From: Acidobacteriaceae bacterium
GTDB lineage: Bacteria > Acidobacteriota > Terriglobia > Terriglobales > Acidobacteriaceae
Assembly: GCA_030041435.1 (NCBI GenBank)
Contig: JASHNW010000062.1
Coordinates: forward strand, 1 to 64,000
Length of the DNA: 64,000 nucleotides
Direction: 5' to 3'
Positions within the stretch are counted from its first letter, which is position 1. Every line of letters starts with the position of its first letter. A program made the position numbers and the translations under genes. The notes under the pieces are model-generated. The model was not told the DNA's origin. It ran no database searches and was given only the letters and a program-made list of their open reading frames with translations. Below are positions 1-7,680 of this stretch, one piece after another.

Positions 1-1240
1 CCGCGCCCTCTGCGGGAATCTCGCTCTCGGGAATGCCCCAGACCTGTGCAATCTCCTGCCGCTCCTCCAGCACATCGATGTGTCGATAGCCGGGGAGCTG
101 GTTCGCCTTCTGCCCGACTTCTCTGCCGCCCTGCCCGTTCCCCTGGCCGGTAAGCATCATGACGCCGCCGCCTCGCTTGCCCACCTGGCCGCGGGCCAGC
201 GCGAGGTTGATGCATGCCAGGCAGTTATTGACGCCATGCGTGCTGTGCTCGATGCCCCGCGCATGCATGATGATGGATCGCGGAGCGAGTCCGAACATTT
301 CCGCAGCCGCTACGATCCGTCTCGCCGGAACGCCCGAGATCCGTTCGGCCAGCTCCGGCGTGTACGCCTCCACCGTCTCCTTCACCTTGTTCCAGTCCCG
401 CGTGCGCGCCGCGATGTACCCCTCGTCCGCCAGTCCCTGGCGCACGACGTGCCGCAGCATCGCATTGAGAATCGAGATATCGGTGCCTGGACGGAGCGGT
501 AGCCACAGGTCCGCGGTTCTGGCCGTCGGAGTTTCGCGAGGATCGAGAACGATGAGTTTCGCGCCGTTGTCGCGCGCCCGCCACAGCCACTGCATCATGA
601 CCGGGAAGCACTCGGCGACGTTCGAGCCGGCGACCAGGATGCAGTTTGTCTCTGGAATATCCGTCATCGGCAACGGTGAGCGGTCAATTCCCAACGCTTT
701 CGCGTAAGCCGCTCCGGCCGACGACATGCAGAGCCGCCCGTTGTAATCGATGTGCCGCGTACCGAGCCCAACCCTCGCGAACTTGCCCATCAGATAACAC
801 TTTTCATTCGTCATCGAGGAGCCGCTGTACACGGCGATCGAATCTTTTCCGTGGGCCTTCTGCAGATTTTGCCAGCGCTTCACGATGAAATCGAACGCAT
901 CGTCCCATGACGCGCGCTCGAGCGGACTCCCTTTGCCATTCCGCCTAAGCAGCGGATAGCGCAGCCGGTCGGGATGGTTCACCTGCTGATATGCCACGAT
1001 GCCCTTGGGGCAAAGCGCGCCGCGATTGTGAGGATAGTCCCGCGGTTCCACCCCGGTGACCTGACCGTCAGACACCCGCAGATACATACCGCATTGCACG
1101 CCGCAGAAGCAGCAGTGGGTGGGAACCAGCGTTTCCGGCAACCGGTCGGACCTGACCCATCCCGACTCGGGTTTGCCCGCCGACTGGAAATCGTAATTGG
1201 GATCGCGCTCCGGCTCGAAGATGTCTTTGTTGACGGTCAT
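1..1240 (-). CDS. nasA: Molybdopterin nitrate reductase, NasA-type catalytic subunit (C-terminus beyond window)
   Basis: Predicted to reduce nitrate to nitrite at a Mo-bis-MGD centre. The visible 413 residues hold the N-terminal [4Fe-4S] ligand set Cys43-x2-Cys46-x3-Cys50 with Cys77 in LCPKG. Cys171 in RLCMSSA is the expected molybdenum ligand, and further on comes GQGNGQGGREVGQKANQLP, a signature of the assimilatory/NasA branch rather than NarG. No Tat signal is seen at the N-terminus (MTVNKDIFEP), so a cytoplasmic enzyme is likely. The ATG lies 2 bases after the stop of the upstream membrane-protein gene, so the two are probably co-translated. It is the last visible gene of the narK-nirK-P450-anchor set, and the left edge truncates its C-terminal part. 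Formate dehydrogenase of the same superfamily is the main alternative, but the GREVGQKANQLPGYR region favours nitrate reductase. Confidence 0.85.
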   Translation of the reverse strand, partial: MTVNKDIFEPERDPNYDFQSAGKPESGWVRSDRLPETLVPTHCCFCGVQCGMYLRVSDGQVTGVEPRDYPHNRGALCPKGIVAYQQVNHPDRLRYPLLRRNGKGSPLERASWDDAFDFIVKRWQNLQKAHGKDSIAVYSGSSMTNEKCYLMGKFARVGLGTRHIDYNGRLCMSSAGAAYAKALGIDRSPLPMTDIPETNCILVAGSNVAECFPVMMQWLWRARDNGAKLIVLDPRETPTARTADLWLPLRPGTDISILNAMLRHVVRQGLADEGYIAARTRDWNKVKETVEAYTPELAERISGVPARRIVAAAEMFGLAPRSIIMHARGIEHSTHGVNNCLACINLALARGQVGKRGGGVMMLTGQGNGQGGREVGQKANQLPGYRHIDVLEERQEIAQVWGIPESEIPAEGA

Positions 1241-1242
1241 GA

Positions 1243-2307
1243 CTATACGAACTCTCTTCCCACGCGTTCATAGTAAGACTGGCCGCGCACAACCCGCTTG
1301 CAGGTGGGGCAAAGATCCTGGAGTTCGAGATCCGGCCCCAGCTGGTATTGCTGCCCGAGGCTGGCAAGAGTGGCCTTGAGATCGCCGACGAACTGTGCCG
1401 AAGGCAATTCGCGGCCGCACCGCGCGCAAGCCGCGCCGGGAACAACCTGCCCAAGACCCGCCGCACTCGCATCGCGCTGCTGGTTCTCGTTGACGGTCTG
1501 GTACAGCGTAACGCCCACGCTCGCGGGCCGCTGGAAGATGTGGAAGAACTTTCCGAAGGGAATGGAGAGCAGCCAGGCCACAACCACGACCTGATGCGTA
1601 AGGGAGATGAACCAGTAATACCTGCCCTGCCACCAGGTCGTGGAAGCGGTCAGCGCCAGTCCGGTGACTGCAATCGCGAACAGAAGTACCAGAGGCACCA
1701 GATCGAAACCGCAACGCTGGGTTGTGCGCAATCCCACATCCTGCAGTCTTCGCTTGAGGGCAATGCCAAGCCCCACAATCAGAATCAAAGCGGTGAAATC
1801 CAGGCCGTGGAAGATCGAGAATCCGACGATGCCTTCGATCGCAAACCGAAACATCGGCAGGCCGAAGAACCACAGTTGGTAGCGGTCGTGCCCGACAAGT
1901 GTGAAGCGCAGCCAGCCGAAGGTCAGCGGAAAAGTGATGAGGCACGACAGGATCACGCCCCAGCAAATGCACATGTGCATCAGCCAGCGCTCGAAGCTGC
2001 GGTGCAGAAGAAATGTCTGGCCAAAAATGTCGCGCCACCAGGTTTTCGGAACCAGCAGGGTATAGCGCCGCAGGTTCCGCAGCGAGAGGAAGTTTACCCA
2101 GCCGGCGCGAAAATAGCGCCAGGTCGGCGGACGCGTGATCCAGAGGCTGTACCGGTAAACAATCGCGGCGCACGCAAAGAGGCTGGCCACCGCGTAGCCG
2201 ATCAGGGCGGGATCGAAATCGCGGAAGCCGCGCGAGCCAACATACATCAGCAGCAGAAGAATCCCCGCTGCCGCGGCGGCGAAGATTGCTGGCGAGTATC
2301 TGCGCAC
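1243..2307 (-). CDS. NarI-like integral membrane protein with C-terminal CxxC pairs, likely electron-donor subunit for the nitrate reductase
   Basis: A 354-residue protein with about six hydrophobic segments, several carrying histidines (YWFISLTHQVVV, FLLHRSFERWLMH), as in NarI-like cytochrome b anchors. The C-terminal 70 residues are soluble and hold CARCGRE and LCPTCKR, two CxxC pairs that could bind zinc or an Fe-S cluster. I chose the GTG start at 2307 because GGAGGG lies about ten bases upstream and the protein then begins just before its first membrane helix. A longer frame reaches 2529 but overlaps the P450 gene and has no sensible N-terminus. The gene sits 65 bases after the P450 and 2 bases before the molybdopterin enzyme, which suggests it delivers quinol electrons to that enzyme. 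The heme ligands are inferred, not shown. Confidence 0.72.
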   Translation of the reverse strand: MRRYSPAIFAAAAAGILLLLMYVGSRGFRDFDPALIGYAVASLFACAAIVYRYSLWITRPPTWRYFRAGWVNFLSLRNLRRYTLLVPKTWWRDIFGQTFLLHRSFERWLMHMCICWGVILSCLITFPLTFGWLRFTLVGHDRYQLWFFGLPMFRFAIEGIVGFSIFHGLDFTALILIVGLGIALKRRLQDVGLRTTQRCGFDLVPLVLLFAIAVTGLALTASTTWWQGRYYWFISLTHQVVVVAWLLSIPFGKFFHIFQRPASVGVTLYQTVNENQQRDASAAGLGQVVPGAACARCGRELPSAQFVGDLKATLASLGQQYQLGPDLELQDLCPTCKRVVRGQSYYERVGREFV

Positions 2308-2372
2308 CTCAGTCCACCCTCCGAATTCGATATCAGCCGAGACGGCCCATTCTGCTCGCCCTGGCGGTTGCG

Positions 2373-3581
2373 TCAATACAGCCTTACGGACACCCGCCGC
2401 CAGCCGCCGAGCGGGTAGGTTTCCCGGACGAGCGGCGCGTCGCCGGCAAGTTCGATGCGGGCCGTCATGCCGAGGAGCGTTTGTACAGCCACGACCAGTT
2501 CCAGGGTTGCCAGCGGACGGCCTGGGCAAACGTGGACCCCGGTGCCGTAAACCAGATTATGCGCCGCGTGTTCTTCAGGGCGCCAGGCATCGGGGTCCCC
2601 GAACACCGTCTCATCGCGATTCGCCGACGTCCAGTTCAGATAGATTCGCTTCCCTTGTTCGAGCTCGTAGTCGCCGACGCGCGTTTCGGCCGTCGTAACA
2701 CGACGGCTCACGAGAAACGGATCATCGATGCGCAGCATCTCGTCGACTGCGCCAGCCAGATTGCCGGGATCGCCTCGAAGCGACTCCTGCACATCGCCAT
2801 GCGTCGCAAGGAAACAGACCACCACACCCACCGCAGCGGCCATCGAACTGAGGTCGCCCGCCGTCCAGTTGCGAAGAATCGACACAATATCTGCATCCCT
2901 CAACAGCGCTCCGTTCACGGTGACCGAAAGCAATTCGGTCGTGGGATCCCTCGGAGCGGCGCCTCCCATCTGCCGCCGGCGCTGCACCTGCCTGAAGACG
3001 ATCGCGTCAAAGGCGTCGGCCACCGCGGCTGCTCGCGATCGGTCGTCCGATCGGGTGGCAGCATGGTTCTCGGTCATCCACGCGATTAGCTCGTCTTCAA
3101 CTCCCTGCCACCCCAGCCAGTCTGCCTGCGCGCGCACGGCCAGCGGATACCCGATCTCAGTGACGGCATCCACCGCAGTCCCGCGCGGCAATGCGCCAAC
3201 AATTTCCTGTGCGATGCCCCTCACGCGTGGCTCCAGCGCTCGCATGCGCTCGGGTGTGAAGAAACGATCGATGGCCGCCCGAAACGCGACGTGCTCCGGC
3301 GGGTCCAGCGAGTTGGGTACCTGACGATGCTCGGAAGCAGCCGAGGAGAACGTGGCCGGGTCGGCCGCCGCCGCGACCACGTCGGCATGCCTGAACAGAG
3401 TGACACCGCGCAGTGATTCGGCCACGGGACACGCGGCTCGCATCCGGTCGCAGGTCCCGCGCTGATCCGCAAGCACCGGCTCTGACAACGGTTCCCATCG
3501 GGGAATCGGTGCGTTCACGCCGCCATTTTCACAGGCATAACGAGCAGATGCAACGGCGGGATCGATGTGGCAGTGGCTCAT
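2373..3581 (-). CDS. Cytochrome P450 in a nitrogen-oxide operon
   Basis: A 402-residue soluble class-I-type bacterial P450. The heme loop is YGTGVHVCPGRP with the thiolate ligand Cys352. The K-helix ExxR motif is EMLR (281-284), and NWTSANRDETVFGDPD is the usual segment before the heme loop. The I-helix reads AGDLSSMA (241-248) instead of AGxET/DT: the acidic residue before the alcohol position is replaced by Leu244 and the threonine by Ser245, a change that argues against a standard O2-activating monooxygenase. It lies between nirK and the nitrate reductase genes on the same strand, with gaps of 68 and 65 bases. A role in NO chemistry, by analogy with fungal P450nor, is an inference from position and I-helix only. 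A biosynthetic P450 caught in the operon is the alternative. A GTG at 3518 is a possible later start. Confidence 0.85.
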   Translation of the reverse strand: MSHCHIDPAVASARYACENGGVNAPIPRWEPLSEPVLADQRGTCDRMRAACPVAESLRGVTLFRHADVVAAAADPATFSSAASEHRQVPNSLDPPEHVAFRAAIDRFFTPERMRALEPRVRGIAQEIVGALPRGTAVDAVTEIGYPLAVRAQADWLGWQGVEDELIAWMTENHAATRSDDRSRAAAVADAFDAIVFRQVQRRRQMGGAAPRDPTTELLSVTVNGALLRDADIVSILRNWTAGDLSSMAAAVGVVVCFLATHGDVQESLRGDPGNLAGAVDEMLRIDDPFLVSRRVTTAETRVGDYELEQGKRIYLNWTSANRDETVFGDPDAWRPEEHAAHNLVYGTGVHVCPGRPLATLELVVAVQTLLGMTARIELAGDAPLVRETYPLGGWRRVSVRLY

Positions 3582-3649
3582 GTCAGATGCAAAACTCCGA
3601 TCGTCTCTCCTGGAAAGAACTCAGTGCGCTGCGGAAGGGTGGTTATGGA

Positions 3650-5236
3650 TCACTGTCCCGAGGGATTTCCGGCCGGTGTCGAGGCGATCATTGGTCCCGG
3701 CTTAACGATCACGGTCCCCGTCATGCCGCCCGACTCGTGTAACACGCAAACGTAGTGGTAAATGCCTGGTTTGCCGAACACATAGGAGAATGTCGCGCCC
3801 GGCTCCATAAGTTGAGAAGAAAACGGTACGCTTCCTGATGGAAGACCCACATCGGTCATGTTCACTGCCTTGCTCGGATCGTCGACCACGTTGTGGTAAG
3901 TGTTTGAGGTGTTCTTCCATATCACCTGTTGTCCCGCGGCGATGGCGACCGTAGCAGGCGAGAACGACATCTCACCCATGCTCACCACGGCGCCGGCGGA
4001 AGCAGCCGGCATAACAGAGGTTTTGGAAGGAAGCACCGAAGCTGTACTGGGAGCCGTGCTGGACATTCCCGCCATCGCGCCGGCGTCGGTCGGAGCGTTT
4101 GCCGCTCGGGCATGAATCGCCGTCAGGGAAGGAGCTTGCGTTGCCGATTCCAAATCCGCGGCAGTCATTCCGTTGATCTGCGCCGCACCCGCTGGAGGAG
4201 CGCTGGGGCCGGCATGCATCAGAGCGGTGTTTTCCGGTCCTGTTACGTTCAACACCGCCAGCAGCCCTTTGTCCATCCGGGACATCGCGTGATCCATCAG
4301 GGTGAACTCGCCCGGCATCTCGGTTTTCAGTTCCAGAATGGCCGCACTGCCGGGCGGCACGCCGGCCGTCTGAACCCCCATCGATGGAGGAGAGGTCAGC
4401 GAGCCGAGAGTGTAGACCTTCGTGAAAATCTCGCCAATCATATGCTCCGAAGCGGTCGCGTTCGGTCCTGCATTGCCGAAGAAGATGCGTACGGTTTCCC
4501 CCACATTGGCCTGCAGCGCGAAACGGCTGCTTAGGGCATCCACAGCGCCGTTAAAGACAAAGTACTCAGGGCGTTCCTGCATCAGATTCGATTCGCTGAA
4601 TTGCTGCAGGCCGGGTTCGCCTTTAGCAGCACTCGTGTAAATCTCTCCCTGCATGACGTAGTACTCGTGATCCACATGCGGCAATCCTCCGGGAGGCTCG
4701 ACCAGAATCAGTCCGTACATGCCGTTGGCAATGTGATCCGACACCATCGGTGTGCCGCAGTGGTAGACATAGAGTCCGGGAGTTGCAGCCAGGAAGGAAA
4801 AGGTCTTTGCCTGGCCTGGTGGAACCTGCGAAAAGGCCGCGCCGCCGCCGGGGCCGAGTGCAGCATGGAGATCGATGGAATGGACCATCGTATCGTTTGC
4901 GTCATTTCGCAGGGTGACTTCAACGGTGTCCCCCTGCCGAACGCGAATGAATGGCCCCGGGACCTTGCCATTGAAGGTCCAGTAACGGTATGTCGTCCCG
5001 CTGGAGGCATCCAGTACACCCACCAGCTCATGGGCCGAAAGGACCACATGCACCACACCCGCCGCACGATCGCCCACAGATGGCGGCAAGTCGGATGGAT
5101 CGCGCACGATGTCGGCTGCTTGGGACGGCGATGACTGGGGACTGTCTGCCGTCCACGCAGGAATTGCTGTTGCCGCCGATGTTAAGAATGCCACGAGGGC
5201 GCACGAGATAAGCCCACGATTCCCGAGTGTTCCCAT
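3650..5236 (-). CDS. nirK: Copper nitrite reductase with C-terminal cupredoxin domain
   Basis: Reduces nitrite to nitric oxide, probably in the periplasm. The 528-residue precursor has an N-terminal signal peptide (about 1-30). Two cupredoxin domains form the NirK core and carry all the expected ligands: type-1 copper His119, Cys160, His168 and Met173; type-2 copper His124, His159 and His316; catalytic Asp122 (HSIDLH) and His265 (SEHMIG). An Ala/Ser/Met-rich linker (about 340-415) leads to a third, plastocyanin-like domain with its own type-1 set His448, Cys497, His500 and Met505, likely a built-in electron donor. I chose the ATG at 5236, preceded by an AGGAAGGG stretch; an in-frame ATG 33 bases upstream is also possible. 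The gene is 29 bases downstream of narK on the same strand. Multicopper oxidase is unlikely because the NirK ligand pattern is complete. Confidence 0.9.
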   Translation of the reverse strand: MGTLGNRGLISCALVAFLTSAATAIPAWTADSPQSSPSQAADIVRDPSDLPPSVGDRAAGVVHVVLSAHELVGVLDASSGTTYRYWTFNGKVPGPFIRVRQGDTVEVTLRNDANDTMVHSIDLHAALGPGGGAAFSQVPPGQAKTFSFLAATPGLYVYHCGTPMVSDHIANGMYGLILVEPPGGLPHVDHEYYVMQGEIYTSAAKGEPGLQQFSESNLMQERPEYFVFNGAVDALSSRFALQANVGETVRIFFGNAGPNATASEHMIGEIFTKVYTLGSLTSPPSMGVQTAGVPPGSAAILELKTEMPGEFTLMDHAMSRMDKGLLAVLNVTGPENTALMHAGPSAPPAGAAQINGMTAADLESATQAPSLTAIHARAANAPTDAGAMAGMSSTAPSTASVLPSKTSVMPAASAGAVVSMGEMSFSPATVAIAAGQQVIWKNTSNTYHNVVDDPSKAVNMTDVGLPSGSVPFSSQLMEPGATFSYVFGKPGIYHYVCVLHESGGMTGTVIVKPGPMIASTPAGNPSGQ

Positions 5237-5265
5237 GACTCGCTTTTCCCTTCCTTTTGTTTCCT

Positions 5266-6444
5266 TCATTGGGTTTCGCAAATCGCAAGGCCAGCCGGGA
5301 CAGCCTTCCGCGTGCTGATGAGGACACCCAGGCAAATCAGACAAAACACGGAGAGCATGATGAATCCCGCGACAAAGCTCCCGGTCTGCTGCCTGACAAC
5401 TCCGAGCACCAGCGGGGGAAAGAATCCGCCGAGGCCACCAGCCGCTCCTACCAGACCCGTCACACTTCCAACGGATTGCGGGAAATACTCCGGAACCAGC
5501 TTGAAGACAGCTCCGTTGCCCAGACCGATTGCCGCAGCCACTCCAAGCGCGCCTGCTGTGAAGGTGATCATCAGCGGCCATGCCATAAAGAGAGCCATGA
5601 TGCCGGCCAGAGGGAAGACCCAGTAGAGAATCCTGCTTCCGCCGAATTTGTCGGCAAGAACTCCGCCCACGGGACGCATGGCGGTTGCCAGCACAACAAA
5701 TCCAGCTGTCCTCAGGCCGGCGTCCTGCGGCGTCAGGTGGAACATCTCGGTGAAGAAAATCGGCAAATAGATCGCCATGGCTACGAAACCGCCAAAAGTC
5801 AGGAAATAGTAGAGGCTGAGAACCCAGCTGCGGAGCTCGCGCAGCGGGCGCAGGTTCTCGGAGAAGCTTTTGACGGTCCCACACCTCGGAGCATTGCGGG
5901 CTCCAACCACGAAGATCACCAGCCAGATCGCCAGCAGGACGCCAAACGTTCGAAATCCCCAGCGAAAACCAACTGCCGCCGCGATCACGGGCGCTCCGAA
6001 TGCAGCCAGCGACTGGCCTATGTTCCCCGCGCCGTAGACCCCCAGGGCGAATCCCTGCCGCGAAGCCGAATACCACCCGTTGACGAACCCGACTCCGACG
6101 GAGAAGCTTGCCAGGCCAATGCCGATGAGAAACCCGTACGCCAGGAGATGGGAGTAAGTGTGCACTCCGCCCATGAGGAAAGCCGGAATGATCGTGAGCG
6201 CCATGACAGCGGTAAAGACCGCTCGTCCACCCAGCCTGTCGGTCAGCATCCCGAGCGGAATTCTCCCGAGGCTTCCGAGCAGAACCGGAACCGCGACAGC
6301 GATGCTCTTTTCCACGGAGGTGAGGTGCATTTGCCGGCTCAGGATCGGCATCATCGCCGAGAGTGAGCCGAAAACCGCAAAGCACAGAGCGAACGCGCCT
6401 GTACCCAGAACAAGCTGAAATCTTGCAGAAGGTGATGATTCCAT
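5266..6444 (-). CDS. narK: NarK-type nitrate/nitrite MFS transporter
   Basis: A major facilitator protein of 392 residues with about 12 membrane helices. It carries both nitrate-signature regions: [20 protein letters not shown] in the first half, and [19 protein letters not shown] in the second. The loop [15 protein letters not shown] is the usual MFS helix 2-3 motif. It probably imports nitrate or exchanges nitrate for nitrite, feeding the reductase genes downstream. An ATG at 6492 lies in the same frame, but it sits about where transcription should start if the CRP-type dyad at 6523-6538 activates from the -41 position, so I prefer the ATG at 6444, which has GGAG upstream. It is the first gene of the minus-strand nitrogen-oxide set. 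Confidence 0.9.
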   Translation of the reverse strand: MESSPSARFQLVLGTGAFALCFAVFGSLSAMMPILSRQMHLTSVEKSIAVAVPVLLGSLGRIPLGMLTDRLGGRAVFTAVMALTIIPAFLMGGVHTYSHLLAYGFLIGIGLASFSVGVGFVNGWYSASRQGFALGVYGAGNIGQSLAAFGAPVIAAAVGFRWGFRTFGVLLAIWLVIFVVGARNAPRCGTVKSFSENLRPLRELRSWVLSLYYFLTFGGFVAMAIYLPIFFTEMFHLTPQDAGLRTAGFVVLATAMRPVGGVLADKFGGSRILYWVFPLAGIMALFMAWPLMITFTAGALGVAAAIGLGNGAVFKLVPEYFPQSVGSVTGLVGAAGGLGGFFPPLVLGVVRQQTGSFVAGFIMLSVFCLICLGVLISTRKAVPAGLAICETQ

Positions 6445-6522
6445 AGGTTGACCGGTCTCCTGTCTTCCTGAGGGACAAGAGACGCCTTTCATTCACTTTC
6501 GCGCGACGAGACCCTCCTGCGC

Positions 6523-6538
6523 TGTGATAAATGTCATA
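6523..6538 (-). promoter_or_regulatory. CRP/FNR-family dyad upstream of narK
   Basis: The plus strand reads TGTGA-TAAATG-TCATA, a near-perfect two-fold symmetric CRP/FNR-type site (TGTGA-N6-TCACA). Its centre is 86 bases upstream of the chosen narK ATG. I see no strong -10 at the expected spacing. Two similar dyads lie at 7058-7073 and 12844-12859. The half-site is more CRP-like than FNR-like (TTGAT). Confidence 0.6.
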
Positions 6539-7057
6539 GCAGCCTCATACGGCCATCGATATGGTTGAGCGGATGTGTCGGAATTTGCCGATCCCCGGAC
6601 TGCGACCTTGTCACTGCTGATACCTTGCGTATTCTCTTCTGCCTGCACGATCGCTTCATTTCGGAGTTCGCTCCGCGATCCATCGTTGTAGTCGATCGAC
6701 GATACCCGCCAGTCACCTGCATCAGCTCGACGGAGTTGCACGTGGCCGTTCCCGCTGCAGACGTAGCTTTTCCCTCAGCCTTCGAGGTATGCGTCGAGAA
6801 CTTCCCATCCGGGTGAAATGGATGCGCGGTCTTCGCCTGCGACACGCTGGTTGTGGAAGGCGCGCCACCGGCGGCCGAGTGCATGAACAGAGTCCGATTT
6901 TCGGCACGGACTCAGGAACGGTCAGCGTGTTCCGCTTCGGCCACGCCGTCGCAGGCAGTGCGGCCATCGAAATCGGCGAACGCACCGCATCGATAGTGGC
7001 TGCACGATTGCCATGAAACACGAAGGAGTCCTCTTTTGGTCCTCCTGACCGGGCACG
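6539..7057. other. Intergenic region with no confident gene; possible decayed minus-strand reading frame
   Basis: About 520 bases lie between two CRP-type dyads. No frame on either strand gives a protein with a recognisable motif and a ribosome-binding site. On the minus strand, open segments in three different frames follow each other head to tail (about 7018-6890, 6884-6775 and 6774-6493). This could be a gene broken by two frameshifts or mere chance. Codon use in these segments does not show the strong third-position GC of the neighbours, which argues for chance or decay. Confidence 0.4.
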
Positions 7058-7073
7058 GGTGATAAATCTCACA
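7058..7073 (+). promoter_or_regulatory. CRP/FNR-family dyad upstream of the gene at 7144
   Basis: GGTGA-TAAATC-TCACA matches the CRP-type consensus TGTGA-N6-TCACA at nine of ten arm positions. CATTGT at 7095-7100 is a weak -10 whose centre is 32 bases from the dyad centre, close to a class II activator arrangement. Its left half and spacer (GTGATAAAT) are the same as in the narK dyad at 6523-6538. Confidence 0.6.
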
Positions 7074-7143
7074 TCGTTCGCTCCGGACCTCTGGCATTGT
7101 GCGTGGTACAGGGTATTCAGCCCAGGCCGAAAGGAGAAAGCCC

Positions 7144-7542
7144 ATGGAAGACCTTTGCACACTCGCTCAATTTCATCCGGACGATCTCAGCAAGCATGCC
7201 GTTTCTTTTGCTATTCTGGCTCGGGCGCTGAATGAGGCTTACGAAAGCGGGAACCATCTGGATCAAAACGCCTTTCACCGGGCAGCGAATCTGGCGTTGA
7301 CGCTGTACGGCGAGGAGAAAAACCGATTCGCCTCAATCGATTGCTCCGCGCCTTTGCTCGACGCGCTGTATCTGAAGGCGTTTGTTGCCGAAGACGAAGC
7401 GGAAGACGTGGTGGATCCCGCATCCCATGCCATTGGCGAACGCTTTCACGCCGAGGTGATGCGCCTGCTGTACCTCCCGACGCAGGGCGTCGAACGGGCG
7501 ACTGCCGAGCGCCGTGAGGTGCGGCGTTCGATGGAAGCCTGA
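7144..7542 (+). CDS. Uncharacterised small helical protein
   Basis: A 132-residue protein that I do not recognise. The start is secure: AAAGGAG lies about eight bases before the ATG. It is acidic in the middle (FVAEDEAEDVVD), has no signal peptide, no membrane segment and no metal-binding cysteine pair (only single Cys residues near positions 5 and 61), and is predicted mostly helical. It points away from the narK operon and is preceded by its own CRP-type dyad at 7058-7073, so it may belong to the same regulon. The gap to the next gene is 138 bases. No function can be given. Confidence 0.65.
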   Translation: MEDLCTLAQFHPDDLSKHAVSFAILARALNEAYESGNHLDQNAFHRAANLALTLYGEEKNRFASIDCSAPLLDALYLKAFVAEDEAEDVVDPASHAIGERFHAEVMRLLYLPTQGVERATAERREVRRSMEA

Positions 7543-7680
7543 GCGGCCGCTAATCCTGACGGGCCGTGCGGTTGATGCGGCGGTGACCTTCCGCCTCCAT
7601 CCCAGCTCAGCCTGTAGACTCGATGCGCGCGACTTTTCCTCCGTGTGGAGCGCGCAAATCAAGACGATCGAGGTTCAGGA

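Noticed and set aside
1348-2418. Long plus-strand frame opposite the membrane-protein gene
   Set aside because: Charged, Gln/Pro-rich translation without motifs. The minus strand encodes convincing membrane helices over the same bases.
5237-6496. Upstream extension of nirK by 420 codons
   Set aside because: It overlaps narK in another frame. The signal peptide begins at the ATG at 5236, and the extension has no recognisable sequence.
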